A DNA stretch of 64,000 nucleotides from CAYFFV01 sp964342695 (GCA_964342695.1 CAYFFV010000010.1:1-64000), one strand, 5' to 3'; positions 53,750 through 63,203 are shown, numbered from the stretch's first letter. Notes: generated from the sequence alone by a model not told the origin. Made by a program: numbers and translations.

Positions 53750-55449
53750 AAGAAGAAAAAGAAAAAGGTAAGCTCTTGCGAATCGAAGGGGCTGAACATC
53801 AAGAAGAGAGGAATGGCATTGTAAACGGTCCTTCTGTGCCTCTTACCACCTCAATGGATTCAAGTGTTTCTGAAGATGAGATTCTTTCCGCAAAATTGTT
53901 AGCGGAAAGATATCGAGTTGAGTACGTCGACCTTGATAAAGGTTTCATAGATCAAGAGGTGTTTCGCTCGATTCCGGCAGATTTGATGATTCAATACGGG
54001 TTTGTCCCTTTCAAAAAAGAAGGAGAGGTTCTCGTGATCGTCGTCGCTGACCCCAGCGATCTAAACATGATTGACGATCTTTCAAGTCGCCTCGGCGTGC
54101 GAGTGGCCATCAAGGCTGGCACTAATTCGGCCATAGAAAGAATTCTGAAGAGGAGTGAGGGCTCTCAGCGAGTCTTAGATGAGGCAACAGAAAGTTTTGG
54201 GCTCCAGATTCTCCATGAAGAAGACGACAGTGATGAGAGCTTGACCGTCGAGCGCCTTACGAGCGATATCAGCCCTGTTATCCGACTCGTAGATTCAATG
54301 GTATATACAGCAATACAGCGCCGGGCCAGTGATATACATATTGAAACTCAGAGTGACGCTGTCTATGTGAAATATCGCGTCGATGGAGTGCTGCAGTCGG
54401 CAATGAGACCAATAGATCGGCAGTTTCATAGTGCCATACTCTCACGAATAAAGGTTATGTCCGAGCTAGACATTGCCGAAAAACGTGTTCCGCAAGATGG
54501 AAGGTTCAAGGTTAAGTTACCAGAAAAAAGTATTGATTTTAGGGTATCTATCATGCCGAGCGTGCATGGGGAAGATGCCGTTCTTCGTGTTTTAGATAAA
54601 GAATCTATCAGTGAGCAATTTAAAGATCTTCGGTTGGATGTTCTAGGATTTCCAGCAGAGGAATTAGGCCGATTCCGAAAATACATTGCTGAGCCTTACG
54701 GGATGGTTTTAGTTACCGGCCCAACGGGAAGCGGCAAGACGACTACTCTTTATGCAGCATTGTCTGAGATTCAAACAGTGGAGGATAAAATCATTACCAT
54801 TGAAGATCCTGTTGAATATCAACTGAGCGGTATCACGCAGATCCCCATTAATGAGAAAAAGGGGCTTACGTTTGCTCGAGGGCTCCGCTCTGTCTTGAGA
54901 CATGACCCAGACAAAATAATGGTCGGTGAGATAAGAGATACGGAGACTGCTCAAATTGCTATTCAGTCTGCCCTCACAGGACATTTGGTGTTTACGACGG
55001 TTCATGCCAATAACGTGATCGACGTTCTCGGGCGTTTTCTGAATATGGGCGTGGAAGAATATCAATTCGTATCCGCATTAAATTGCGTAATGGCTCAACG
55101 ACTCGTTAGAACGATTTGCAATGATTGTAAAACGGTAGCGAAGGTTGATGAGGTAGAACTCACGGAGGCTGGCCTTAACCCAGGCTTGCACCGCCAACAT
55201 GTTTTTTACGAAGGCGCCGGGTGTGTTGAATGCAACGGTTCCGGCTATAGAGGCAGGACAGCTATTTGTGAGCTACTAGACCTAACAGATGGCATTCGAG
55301 AAATGATATTGAATCGGAAATCCGCTTCTGAGATCAAGGCTGCCGCAAGAGCAGAGGGCATGAGGTTTCTGAGGGAGTCGGCGTTAGACCGCGTGCTAAT
55401 GGGACTCACGACATTAAAGGAAATTAACAAGGTGACGTTTGTTGAATGA
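53746..55449 (+). CDS. gspE: type II secretion/type IV pilus assembly ATPase
   Basis: 567 residues. An N-terminal MshEN-like domain (about 45-170) precedes the ATPase. Walker A is VTGPTGSGKTTTLYAAL; the Asp box is ITIEDPVEY; Walker B is PDKIMVGEIRDTETA; the zinc module is CNDCK and CVECNGSGYRGR. Powers pseudopilus or pilus growth from the cytoplasm. GTG start at 53746 overlaps the gspF stop (GTGA). The first 40 residues are charged and unconserved. Confidence 0.96.
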   Translation: MKEEKEKGKLLRIEGAEHQEERNGIVNGPSVPLTTSMDSSVSEDEILSAKLLAERYRVEYVDLDKGFIDQEVFRSIPADLMIQYGFVPFKKEGEVLVIVVADPSDLNMIDDLSSRLGVRVAIKAGTNSAIERILKRSEGSQRVLDEATESFGLQILHEEDDSDESLTVERLTSDISPVIRLVDSMVYTAIQRRASDIHIETQSDAVYVKYRVDGVLQSAMRPIDRQFHSAILSRIKVMSELDIAEKRVPQDGRFKVKLPEKSIDFRVSIMPSVHGEDAVLRVLDKESISEQFKDLRLDVLGFPAEELGRFRKYIAEPYGMVLVTGPTGSGKTTTLYAALSEIQTVEDKIITIEDPVEYQLSGITQIPINEKKGLTFARGLRSVLRHDPDKIMVGEIRDTETAQIAIQSALTGHLVFTTVHANNVIDVLGRFLNMGVEEYQFVSALNCVMAQRLVRTICNDCKTVAKVDEVELTEAGLNPGLHRQHVFYEGAGCVECNGSGYRGRTAICELLDLTDGIREMILNRKSASEIKAAARAEGMRFLRESALDRVLMGLTTLKEINKVTFVE

Positions 55450-56405
55450 ATATTCTCAAAAGCGCGAAAGACTTATTCGTTAGTCCAACACCTCACGTTT
55501 TTGTTGAGTTTTCAAAAGAACGTCTCACTGTGGTTGTTTTTGAGCGCAATGTGAGAGGGCTGGCGATAAAAGAATTTCGGGAAAAACCCCTAGGGGAGGG
55601 AATACTAAATGCCAGTTTTCTGTCTCGCAATGTACAAGACGCAAAGGGTTTGAGAAGTATTCTTCAGGACGCGTATGGAACTGTAAAGAGGCGCCATAAT
55701 CGTATTGGAATAGCTTTGCCTGACTCCATCGTTAAAATATCGCTAGTAGATCTTGATACTGTTCCAAAAAGCAGGAAAGACCTTGATAGTGTAATTCGGT
55801 GGAGTATAGAAAAATCTATACCTTTTAATCTTGATGAGGCGCAGGTCTCTTACGCCCTCCAAAAAATAAATGAAAATCAAAGGCAAAGGTTTATTGTTCT
55901 GACGAGCAGAAGAGAAGTCGTTCTGGAATACGAGCGGTTATGTGAGTCGATTGGATTACAGGCAGGTCTAATTGTTCCATCATCGATAGCTGTATCAAAA
56001 CTTTTGCACACATTTTCTGCTCACGCGAAGTCTGGCGACTGTCTCTTTGTAAATTCGACTATCGAATCTGGAAGTATTGTGATTTTAAGAGATGAGAATA
56101 TTGTTTATTTTAAAACTCTTTCATCCGTTAGAACTGAAGACCTCGCGACTCTTGTTCATCAAACAAACATGTATTACGAGGATCGGCTAAACGGAAAAGG
56201 TTTTGACCGAATATTTTATTTAGGGGGCGAAAACGATCGTGAAGAACTTGAGTTACAGAAATCCATTTTATTCCCCCTAGTTAGTTTGTCGAAAATCATC
56301 GTTGTGACCGAAAATGAAATATTTCAGAAGGTTCCATTTTCAAAAAAGGCTCTCTGCGCAGCATCAGCCGGTATGGCGTATGGATTGAATAATTATCAGG
56401 CATAA
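55446..56405 (+). CDS. pilM: PilM-like actin-fold assembly protein
   Basis: 319 residues of the PilM/GspL-cytoplasmic family (FtsA-like ATPase fold). Begins VFVEFSKERLTVVVFER, then IGIALPDSIVKISLVDL, VIRWSIEKSIPF and IFYLGGENDREELE. Docks with PilN at the membrane. The ATG at 55446 overlaps the ATPase stop as ATGA. Sequence similarity to typical PilM is moderate but the operon position is decisive. Confidence 0.88.
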   Translation: MNILKSAKDLFVSPTPHVFVEFSKERLTVVVFERNVRGLAIKEFREKPLGEGILNASFLSRNVQDAKGLRSILQDAYGTVKRRHNRIGIALPDSIVKISLVDLDTVPKSRKDLDSVIRWSIEKSIPFNLDEAQVSYALQKINENQRQRFIVLTSRREVVLEYERLCESIGLQAGLIVPSSIAVSKLLHTFSAHAKSGDCLFVNSTIESGSIVILRDENIVYFKTLSSVRTEDLATLVHQTNMYYEDRLNGKGFDRIFYLGGENDREELELQKSILFPLVSLSKIIVVTENEIFQKVPFSKKALCAASAGMAYGLNNYQA

Positions 56406-56406
56406 G

Positions 56407-56970
56407 ATGAATAAACTTAATCTCTCGACTAAACCGTTTTATAACGAGCGGATTATTAATTTGATTTTGGGTGCCTCAATAGTTTTTCTTTTTTTGTTTT
56501 TCTTAAAAGGAGTTTCCCAACTTGGGGTTCTTCTGGATCAAGAGAGCGCTCTTCAGAGACAACTTTTAGAAGAACGTGGGGTAAGTGAGGCTCTGGCAGC
56601 CGAAGCCATTGAGTTGCTTCGTGAATCTGGCCCGACGGATTCAGGCGGAGTGTCCGAGGAGATGGAGATTGCTCGAAGACTGGTCGAAAGACGGATTTTT
56701 TCTTGGTCAGCATTTCTATCCAATCTAGAGAACGCAATACCACCAAGTGTTATGCTGACCGCGGTCACTCCTCAGATTTCCGACAATGCTATCTCTTTCT
56801 CGCTTGGTATCAGAGGACGAACTGCAAATGATTTAAACATTTTCCTTGAAGCGCTTGAAGAAGAATCAGAATTTTCAGAATTGTTAATCAAGGAAGAAGA
56901 ATTAATCCAGGGTGGAGACTATACAGGGGTTCTCGAAGGGGTGTACAGAGGAGTGAAATATCAACAGTGA
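56407..56970 (+). CDS. PilN-like inner-membrane assembly protein
   Basis: 187 residues. LNLSTKPFYNERIIN at the N terminus is the PilN motif that binds PilM. One span follows (about 18-38), then a coiled-coil and a periplasmic ferredoxin-like fold (about 90-185). Starts one base after the pilM stop. Partner of the next gene. Confidence 0.82.
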   Translation: MNKLNLSTKPFYNERIINLILGASIVFLFLFFLKGVSQLGVLLDQESALQRQLLEERGVSEALAAEAIELLRESGPTDSGGVSEEMEIARRLVERRIFSWSAFLSNLENAIPPSVMLTAVTPQISDNAISFSLGIRGRTANDLNIFLEALEEESEFSELLIKEEELIQGGDYTGVLEGVYRGVKYQQ

Positions 56971-57548
56971 GTATTCAGAGAATATGGCGCGAAAAACGTT
57001 TCGCGATAATTGTTCTTATAGGAATGGGCGTGGTGGATGCCGGCCTTCTTGTGCTAGGTGTTCTGCCTTTGAACCGTAGGCTTGGCTCGTCCGGTGAAGA
57101 GATAGAGCTTGCGTTAAGGGAACGGGTTGAGCAAGAAAGAAATCTCGAAGAATCGAAAAAGAGAAATCTCTTTGCAAAGAATGCGAGGGAAGACTTAGAC
57201 GTATTTTACGAGACTCTTTTGCCGTCGAACGTTAAAGTTGCAAGAGCTGCCCTTTATCGAGGAATCAGCAACCACGCTTCTTCGGAACGATTGGTTTTAG
57301 AAAGACGACTTATTCAACGCGAAGAGGGCGAGAGCGACCTCTCTCCCCTGAGTCGGCTCGAGGCTACGATTCGTCTTTCAGGCTTGTACAGTGAAATCAG
57401 AAGGTTTATCGATAAACTTGAGACAGCAGATGATTTCATTGTTATCGACAACCTGACTCTAGGATCAAGAGCAGGGATTGATGAAAATACTCTGGTTCTC
57501 ACTATGCGGTTATCTACATATTTCATAGAAACGGAAATTGAATCGTGA
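56967..57548 (+). CDS. PilO-like inner-membrane assembly protein
   Basis: 193 residues with one N-terminal span (about 12-32), a coiled-coil stretch (REELARRER-like, Glu/Arg-rich, about 40-80) and a periplasmic domain with SRLEATIRLSGLYSEIRRFIDKL, typical of PilO. GTG at 56967 overlaps the previous stop. Assigned largely from position between PilN-like and PilP-like genes. Confidence 0.78.
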   Translation: MSIQRIWREKRFAIIVLIGMGVVDAGLLVLGVLPLNRRLGSSGEEIELALRERVEQERNLEESKKRNLFAKNAREDLDVFYETLLPSNVKVARAALYRGISNHASSERLVLERRLIQREEGESDLSPLSRLEATIRLSGLYSEIRRFIDKLETADDFIVIDNLTLGSRAGIDENTLVLTMRLSTYFIETEIES

Positions 57549-58117
57549 TTTCGCGCTGGCCCCTCGCTCGAATGTACACGACGGGCTTTTTCTGTCTCAT
57601 TTGTATTGGGTGTTTAGAAGATTCTTTTGATAATGATTCTTTAACTCAAGCGATTCCAGATCTGAACTCATCTCGGACAGATAATAGCGAGGATTTCAAT
57701 ATTCATCGAGAGCTTTCTTTAAAAGAAGTTTTTGAAAGCGCGAGAGAAGAGAACCGAGTTGACTTTGTGAGCGATCGGAACCCATTTCAGTTTGATCTGC
57801 AGAAAAATGATCGCACCGATTCTGGTGAAGAGATCCCAGAAATAACAGTTTTCCCTGTTGAGCAGGTCAATATTGGTGACTCTTCAAGAGATCGCTCGAG
57901 CACCTTGGTAGATAATTTGAAACTAATAGGGCTTGTTGATGTAGAGAGTGACGGAGTGACAATAGCCGTCTTCTCTGACGGGTCCCGAGTTTGGCAGGGG
58001 CGCTTAAATGAGGTAATCGCTGGCGAATACTTGATAAAGGGAATAAGCATGTCGTCCGTGCAGATTGAAGTCCTAAGTGACGGCCAGACGAAGCGTCTCA
58101 CCCTTGAAGGTATTTAA
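57545..58117 (+). CDS. PilP/GspC-like periplasmic lipoprotein
   Basis: 190 residues. The N terminus has a membrane segment ending LICIGC, a plausible lipobox with Cys near 21. A disordered Asp/Glu/Ser-rich stretch follows, then a C-terminal beta domain (LIGLVDVESDGVTIAVFSDG... QIEVLSDGQTKRLTLEG) like the PilP and GspC homology region that contacts the secretin. GTG at 57545 overlaps the previous gene's stop. The secretin gene is next. Confidence 0.7.
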   Translation: MISRWPLARMYTTGFFCLICIGCLEDSFDNDSLTQAIPDLNSSRTDNSEDFNIHRELSLKEVFESAREENRVDFVSDRNPFQFDLQKNDRTDSGEEIPEITVFPVEQVNIGDSSRDRSSTLVDNLKLIGLVDVESDGVTIAVFSDGSRVWQGRLNEVIAGEYLIKGISMSSVQIEVLSDGQTKRLTLEGI

Positions 58118-58146
58118 GGGTAAGATTGATTTAATAGGTTTCTGAA

Positions 58147-60411
58147 ATGGCTATAGATAAAAGAAAAACCGCTTGCATCCGTGTCTTTTTAGCGATTTTG
58201 GTTCTTTGTAGTGCTGTTTCTTGCGCCAGCTCAAGGGCTTTTCGGAGTGGAGACGAGTCAGCCGAAATAGGTGATTGGGATGCGGCGGTAGAACACTATC
58301 GGGCGGCCCTTCAAAAAGATCCAAGAAATCCTGATTACAGGATCGCATTGCAGAGAGCGATGTTGAACGCTTCAAGGGCTCATCTTGAACGTGCGAGTGC
58401 TTTTGAAGATGAGGGAGCTCTCTTCGATGCAGCAAGAGAGTACCGTTTGGCGGCAGACTTTGACGCGGCAAATAGTTATGCTTCGGATAGAGCTCGAGAG
58501 TTAGACAGAAGGTTGCGAGATCAGCGAGAAGCGTCTGAACCAAAGGCGCCGATAGACGAAATGAGGGATCTTGCACGGAGAGAGGTGGAAGCACCTCTTC
58601 TAAGTCCGGCCTCGCGAGAACCCTTGAATCTTCGATTTAACGATCAAAGTCTTCGAAATATTCTCGAATTTATTGGTAATGCGACAGCTGTGAATGTGAC
58701 GTATGATTCCGCTTTTCAAGACCGAAGGTACTCGGTTGATTTGGAGGGCGTGACAATTGAAGAGGCCTTGGACCAGATTCTTACGGCAAATCAATATTTT
58801 TATAAGATAGTAAACCCAAAAAGTATCATCGTGGTTCCAGAAACTCCTCAAAAGAGAGCAATGTACGAGGAGCAGGTTATACGAACCTTTTACATTTCAA
58901 ATGCTGATGTTCAGGAACTTGCTACTTTATTAAGTCAAGTGGTTCGTGTACCGCAAATGGCTGTTCAACCCCAAATAGTACCGAATATAACATCAAACAC
59001 TATTACCGTTCGTGCGACCACTGCTGTTGCGTCGGTAATTGAACAGGTTATTCAAGCGAATGATAAGCCGAGAGCGGAAATTGTTGTCGATATCGAAATT
59101 CTTGAGGTTAATCGAGATCGTGCAAAAGAATTCGGACTCGATCTGACTCAATACGCCTTAGGCGCTGTTTCCGCCCCTAATGCTGACAGGTCGACTCTAT
59201 CTACATCGCCAAACTTTGCTTCACCGCCCTTAGCGAGAGCGGGAGATTTTTTCTTTTCATTGCCCTCGGCTGTAATGAATTTTTTGGAGACAGATGCAGA
59301 AACAAAGCTAGTCGCGAAGCCCCAACTTAGAGGGCAGGAAGGGACCACTCTGACCCTCAATCTTGGCGACGATATTCCCGTTCCGGCTACGGCATTTACC
59401 CCAATTGCTGCGGGAGGAGCCACCGTTAACCCTCTCACATCGTTTAACTATAGACCTGTTGGCGTCATCGTTGAGATGACACCGAGAGTAACATTTGAAA
59501 ATGAAATAATTCTTGATTTAGAAGTCGAAAACAGCACTCTTGGTCCTAGCGTTAATGTGGCAGGACAATCCTTGCCAACGTTTGGAACCCGTCGGGTTAT
59601 AACCAGGTTGCGGCTTAGAGACGGCGAATCAAATCTCTTAGCTGGACTACTCCGAGAGGAAGATAGACGTTCTCTGCGTGGCTTTCCTGGGCTGCTTCGG
59701 CTGCCAGTGCTGAGGCAACTTCTTTCTGCCAACGACAACACAATCAAACAAACAGATATCATTATGTTGTTGACCCCTAGAATTGTCAGGACGCATGAAT
59801 TGACCCAAGAGGATGTAAGTCCTATTTTTATTGGGACTCAAAGAAATATTGGGTTGAGCGGTCCTCCACCCCTGATTGATGTAGACGCTGGGAGCAGGCT
59901 TGCTGAGGGTCTTTTAAGACCTGAAGTTGCGACCGGTTCAGTCGATAGTACTGTTTCAGTATTGCCTGATCATCAAGTTGGTGGGCAGTTCTCCCAAATG
60001 TCGCTTATTCAAATTGCTTCACCTGATCATCCTTTGCGAGCTGGAGCCGGAAGTCATTCATTTCCCATTTCAATCATGGGCGCGTCGGACTTGACCACAT
60101 TGACCCTGAGTCTAGATTACGACCCTTCACGCTTGAGAGTAAGAACAGTTCAGGAGGGTAGTTTTATGAGACAGGGCGGTGCGGAGGTTGTTTTTGCGCA
60201 ACAAGCGGACACAGATGAGGGACGTCTTGATTTAGCTTTGACTCGAACTGACGATGTTTTGGGAGCTTCTGGAAGTGGCATAATAGCGGGCGTTCTTTTT
60301 GAAGCACTGGAATCGGGAGAGACCACACTCAATCTTAGTGGGTTTGGATTGACAGGCTCGGGTTCTCCAGCATCGGTAGAATTTGGCTCAACAACGCTCA
60401 CAGTGAATTAA
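58147..60411 (+). CDS. gspD: secretin lipoprotein with N-terminal TPR-like and C-terminal cohesin-like domains
   Basis: Outer-membrane channel of the system. 754 residues. A lipobox-like LCSAVSCASS near 20-28; TPR-like helices at about 35-130; an STN/N0-like domain (NLRFNDQSLRNILEFIGNAT) near 160; secretin core with VPQMAVQPQIVPNITSNTI, TKLVAKPQLRGQEGTTLTLN and QTDIIMLLTPRIVRT. After about 620 comes a beta-sandwich resembling a cohesin/dockerin-type domain (TLTLSLDYDPSRLRVRTV, GIIAGVLFEALESGETTL). Such tails on secretins are known from Acidobacteria-like genomes as far as I recall. Confidence 0.9.
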   Translation: MAIDKRKTACIRVFLAILVLCSAVSCASSRAFRSGDESAEIGDWDAAVEHYRAALQKDPRNPDYRIALQRAMLNASRAHLERASAFEDEGALFDAAREYRLAADFDAANSYASDRARELDRRLRDQREASEPKAPIDEMRDLARREVEAPLLSPASREPLNLRFNDQSLRNILEFIGNATAVNVTYDSAFQDRRYSVDLEGVTIEEALDQILTANQYFYKIVNPKSIIVVPETPQKRAMYEEQVIRTFYISNADVQELATLLSQVVRVPQMAVQPQIVPNITSNTITVRATTAVASVIEQVIQANDKPRAEIVVDIEILEVNRDRAKEFGLDLTQYALGAVSAPNADRSTLSTSPNFASPPLARAGDFFFSLPSAVMNFLETDAETKLVAKPQLRGQEGTTLTLNLGDDIPVPATAFTPIAAGGATVNPLTSFNYRPVGVIVEMTPRVTFENEIILDLEVENSTLGPSVNVAGQSLPTFGTRRVITRLRLRDGESNLLAGLLREEDRRSLRGFPGLLRLPVLRQLLSANDNTIKQTDIIMLLTPRIVRTHELTQEDVSPIFIGTQRNIGLSGPPPLIDVDAGSRLAEGLLRPEVATGSVDSTVSVLPDHQVGGQFSQMSLIQIASPDHPLRAGAGSHSFPISIMGASDLTTLTLSLDYDPSRLRVRTVQEGSFMRQGGAEVVFAQQADTDEGRLDLALTRTDDVLGASGSGIIAGVLFEALESGETTLNLSGFGLTGSGSPASVEFGSTTLTVN

Positions 60412-60432
60412 GAGGGCGTAATTAATAAATTT

Positions 60433-60915
60433 ATGAGGTTCTTTTTGAGAGAGAGTGCGGCTGGGTTCTCATTTGTAGAACTCTTAATTGCCAGCGCTCT
60501 TATCCTTGTATTGGCATCCGCCGCTGTTCCCCTGACTCAGGTCACTATTCAACGTCAAAAGGAAATTGAGCTTAAGCGGTCTCTTCGCATTCTTAGGTCT
60601 GCGATTGACTCATACAAGGATGCTGTTGATTTGGGCGAAATTGATAACGATGTTGAGGACGGTGATGAGACAGGCTATCCACCGGACTTAGAAATATTGG
60701 TGACCGGTGTAGAGACGTTAAGTGAGGGGAGCGGTGCGAGACGAAAATTTTTGCGGCGCATTCCAGTTGATCCGTTTACTGGAGACTGGAACTGGGGGCT
60801 AAGGTCATATGAGGATTCAGCAACGGCTTCCCGCTGGGGTGGTGGTAATGTCTACGACGTTTATTCAACAAATAGAGGCCGAGCGCTTAACGGAACGAGG
60901 TACAGAGATTGGTGA
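60433..60915 (+). CDS. GspG-like pseudopilin 1
   Basis: 160 residues. Type IV prepilin signal: AAGFSFVELLIASALIL, with cleavage after Gly and Glu at +5. The C-terminal part holds RRKFLRRIPVDPFTGDWNWG, the GspG calcium-loop style (IPxDPFT). Likely the major or a minor pseudopilin exported and assembled by the upstream genes. No prepilin peptidase gene is in this window. Confidence 0.88.
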   Translation: MRFFLRESAAGFSFVELLIASALILVLASAAVPLTQVTIQRQKEIELKRSLRILRSAIDSYKDAVDLGEIDNDVEDGDETGYPPDLEILVTGVETLSEGSGARRKFLRRIPVDPFTGDWNWGLRSYEDSATASRWGGGNVYDVYSTNRGRALNGTRYRDW

Positions 60916-61310
60916 CTCGTCTAATAAGCAACCAGAGAGGCTGGACTCTTGTTGAAATTACTGTTGTTATTTCACTGATTGCAATTCTTGCGTCGATTGC
61001 GATCGTAGGATATCAAAACGCAATCACCCGCTCAAAAGAAGCTGTTCTATTGGAGGATCTGTTTCAGATGCGAAATGCTATAGATCAGTATTATGCGGAT
61101 AAAGAGGAATACCCTCCCTCGCTCGACGCCCTTGTTATTTCAAACTACTTACGAGCAATCCCTGTTGATCCATTTACGCGCCTAAAAGACACTTGGGTTA
61201 TTGAACAGCCTCAGCCTGGGATCCTGGATCCTTTATCCCAAGGGGTTTTTGACGTCAGAAGCGGTTATGAGGGCACCGCAATTGATGGGACTTCTTACAA
61301 TGAGTGGTAG
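60912..61310 (+). CDS. GspG-like pseudopilin 2
   Basis: About 132 residues. Prepilin signal QRGWTLVEITVVISLIAILAS, with Glu at +5 after the Gly cleavage site. NAIDQYYADKEEYPPSLDALV and YLRAIPVDPFTRLKDTW match the GspG core. GTG at 60912 overlaps the previous stop as GTGA. Of the three it is the closest to a standard GspG. Confidence 0.88.
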   Translation: MTRLISNQRGWTLVEITVVISLIAILASIAIVGYQNAITRSKEAVLLEDLFQMRNAIDQYYADKEEYPPSLDALVISNYLRAIPVDPFTRLKDTWVIEQPQPGILDPLSQGVFDVRSGYEGTAIDGTSYNEW

Positions 61311-61869
61311 TTTTAAACGCTTAAGCGGAGGCTATGCAATGGCGGGTTTACTAGTGGCGACTGCCGTCATGGCCATACTTGTCTCAGTAGCCGTACCGGC
61401 TTGGAGCCAAGTGCTTTTGATAGATCGTGAAGCTGAATTGGTTTTTCGAGGAGAACAGTATGCGAGGGCCATTGAACTATATCAGCGAACGTTCGCAGGC
61501 GCCTTTCCTCGAGATCTCGAAACGCTTATTGAGGGAAGATTCTTACGGAAGGCGTACGGGGATCCTATGTTAAAAGATCAAGAATTTCGTCTTATTTTTG
61601 AGGGCGATTTGGACACGGATGGAAAACTGGAAGAGGAACATGGACCTGGCAGACGAATGGCTCATCAGGGGAGCTCGTCGATGGGGCTTTTGGGTGTTGT
61701 TAGCCGTAGTGAAAAAACGTCTCTCAGGCTTTACAAGGGTGAGTCTGAATACAATAAATGGTTGTTTATTTACGGCCAAGGGGGCATTGAAAACAGCACT
61801 GAGTTTGGGGAAACTCAGGACGACGTGTTGACTGTCGGAAGAGAACTTGAATCTTCAGAAGGACCCTAA
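61300..61869 (+). CDS. GspG-like pseudopilin 3, no Glu at +5
   Basis: About 189 residues. The hydrophobic prepilin-like helix GGYAMAGLLVATAVMAIL is present, but no Glu is found at the +5 position, as in tip pseudopilins of the GspK kind. It still shows the GspG-style FPRDLETLIEGRFLRKAYGDPM. ATG at 61300 overlaps the previous gene by 11 bases; the frame is open further upstream within the previous gene. Its 3' end overlaps the convergent serine hydrolase gene by 15 bases. Confidence 0.8.
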   Translation: MSGSFKRLSGGYAMAGLLVATAVMAILVSVAVPAWSQVLLIDREAELVFRGEQYARAIELYQRTFAGAFPRDLETLIEGRFLRKAYGDPMLKDQEFRLIFEGDLDTDGKLEEEHGPGRRMAHQGSSSMGLLGVVSRSEKTSLRLYKGESEYNKWLFIYGQGGIENSTEFGETQDDVLTVGRELESSEGP

Positions 61870-62934
61870 AGTTTTATTTTGTAATTCGCTAAGCACCTCA
61901 AGAACAGCATTATGAAAACGCGGGCGCAAAGTTAGTAGCTTTTCATTCGTCCTCGAGGGGTGGACCCTGTTAGTGAGTAGAGCAACGTAAATATCTTTTT
62001 CAGGGTCAATCCATAATGAGGTTCCTGTAAAACCTGTATGGCCAATAGATCTTTTCGAAAACGAAGACCCGCAAGAGGAAGTGGGCAGCATAGTATCCCA
62101 CCCAAGGGCGCGCGAGCTTTTTTTGGGCTCGGCCTGAGTGACAAAGTTTGAAAAAGTCGAACTTGAAACAAGATCGCTTTTTCCTAAAAAGCTTGAGCAA
62201 AGTGTCTGCGCAAAACGACCAACCGCCCTCACTGAAGCAAAGAGGCCTGAGTGTCCGGCAGCTCCACCCAAAGCTGAGGCGTTCTGATCGTGCACCTCAC
62301 CACAGAGCAAGCGACCTCGCCAGGCGTCAAACTCTGTGGGGGCCGTACGACCCTTCCAGGATACAGGAGGACGAAAGCGTATATCACCCCAACCAAATAA
62401 TTGAGAAACTTCCAAAAACAATTCATCAAATCCTGTCATGTATAAATCTTCCAAAATGAAGGCTAAAAGGATAAAACCGAGATCGCTATATACAGAACAA
62501 TCTCGAGGATCATACTCAAGGGGCAATCGACATATTGCGTGTTCAAATTCCAAACGACCCTTGCAGTCCACATAAAATGGCATGTGACTTGTTAGACCTG
62601 ATGAGTGAGTCAGGAGATCTTTGATGTTTACGGATTCTCTGTCCGCGCCCCGCCATTCCGAAAAAAACTGTTTGACGGGAGTCTCTAGGAAAAGGAGCTT
62701 TTCATCGACTGCTCTCATCAGAAGAGTGGTTGTAGCGATAACTTTTGTCAGAGAGGCAAGGTCGTATACAGTATCAGCGGTTATTGAAGTCTTTGGATTA
62801 TTGGGTTTTAAATGTCCAAACGATTCTTCCCAAAAGATTTTCTCGCTTGATCCAACCTGGACGGAGGCTGCAGGGAATGCGTTATTGTTGACACCCTCTT
62901 TGAGTATCATGCGGGGCTTATTGAATGAATCCAT
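61855..62934 (-). CDS. serine hydrolase, beta-lactamase/CubicO family
   Basis: 359 residues. SxxK motif in LASLTKVIATTTLLM (near 55), YSDLGFILLAFIL as the second Tyr motif, and GHTGFTGTSLWIDP near 285, with HAGHSGLFASV-type sequence between. No signal peptide is seen, unlike the paralogue-type gene at 20510. Family members include esterases and peptidases; substrate unknown. Starts with ATG at 62932-62934. Confidence 0.88.
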   Translation of the reverse strand: MDSFNKPRMILKEGVNNNAFPAASVQVGSSEKIFWEESFGHLKPNNPKTSITADTVYDLASLTKVIATTTLLMRAVDEKLLFLETPVKQFFSEWRGADRESVNIKDLLTHSSGLTSHMPFYVDCKGRLEFEHAICRLPLEYDPRDCSVYSDLGFILLAFILEDLYMTGFDELFLEVSQLFGWGDIRFRPPVSWKGRTAPTEFDAWRGRLLCGEVHDQNASALGGAAGHSGLFASVRAVGRFAQTLCSSFLGKSDLVSSSTFSNFVTQAEPKKSSRALGWDTMLPTSSCGSSFSKRSIGHTGFTGTSLWIDPEKDIYVALLTNRVHPSRTNEKLLTLRPRFHNAVLEVLSELQNKTLGSF

Positions 62935-63081
62935 GCTCTAATATTGAAAAAGTTGTCACCTTAATTGTTAGCCGGAGTTTAAACGATTAAGACTGGAAGC
63001 TAGAGTTTTGTCTATTTCACCTGAAGAGGTTACTTGGGTCAAGTGGAGGACGGTATTCGCGTGTTTTAAATTCGTTTGGGG

Positions 63082-63087
63082 TATAAT
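63082..63087 (+). promoter_or_regulatory. -10 promoter element for the hom leader
   Basis: A perfect TATAAT. The predicted start of transcription is about 63094, only a few bases before the leader peptide ATG at 63099, so the leader may be translated leaderless. A -35 is not convincing. Confidence 0.55.
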
Positions 63088-63098
63088 CACTTTATATT

Positions 63099-63203
63099 AT
63101 GCGCATGGGTTTTTCACTTCTTGGTTTTATTAACTCCCGTCAGCACGTGACTGCGCCTCGATTGATCCTGACCACAGAAGAATCAGGTTACCGTGGCGGG
63201 TGA
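63099..63203 (+). CDS. hom leader peptide (34 codons, candidate)
   Basis: A short frame of 34 codons plus TGA. It carries adjacent Thr codons ACC ACA at codons 25-26 (63171-63176) preceded by ATC CTG, so Ile, Leu and Thr codons come together just ahead of the stop region. It ends inside the putative antiterminator strand. A second in-frame ATG is at 63105. There is no ribosome site; the start is close to the predicted transcription start. The coding nature is inferred from its exact fit to the downstream attenuator. Confidence 0.55.
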   Translation: MRMGFSLLGFINSRQHVTAPRLILTTEESGYRGG

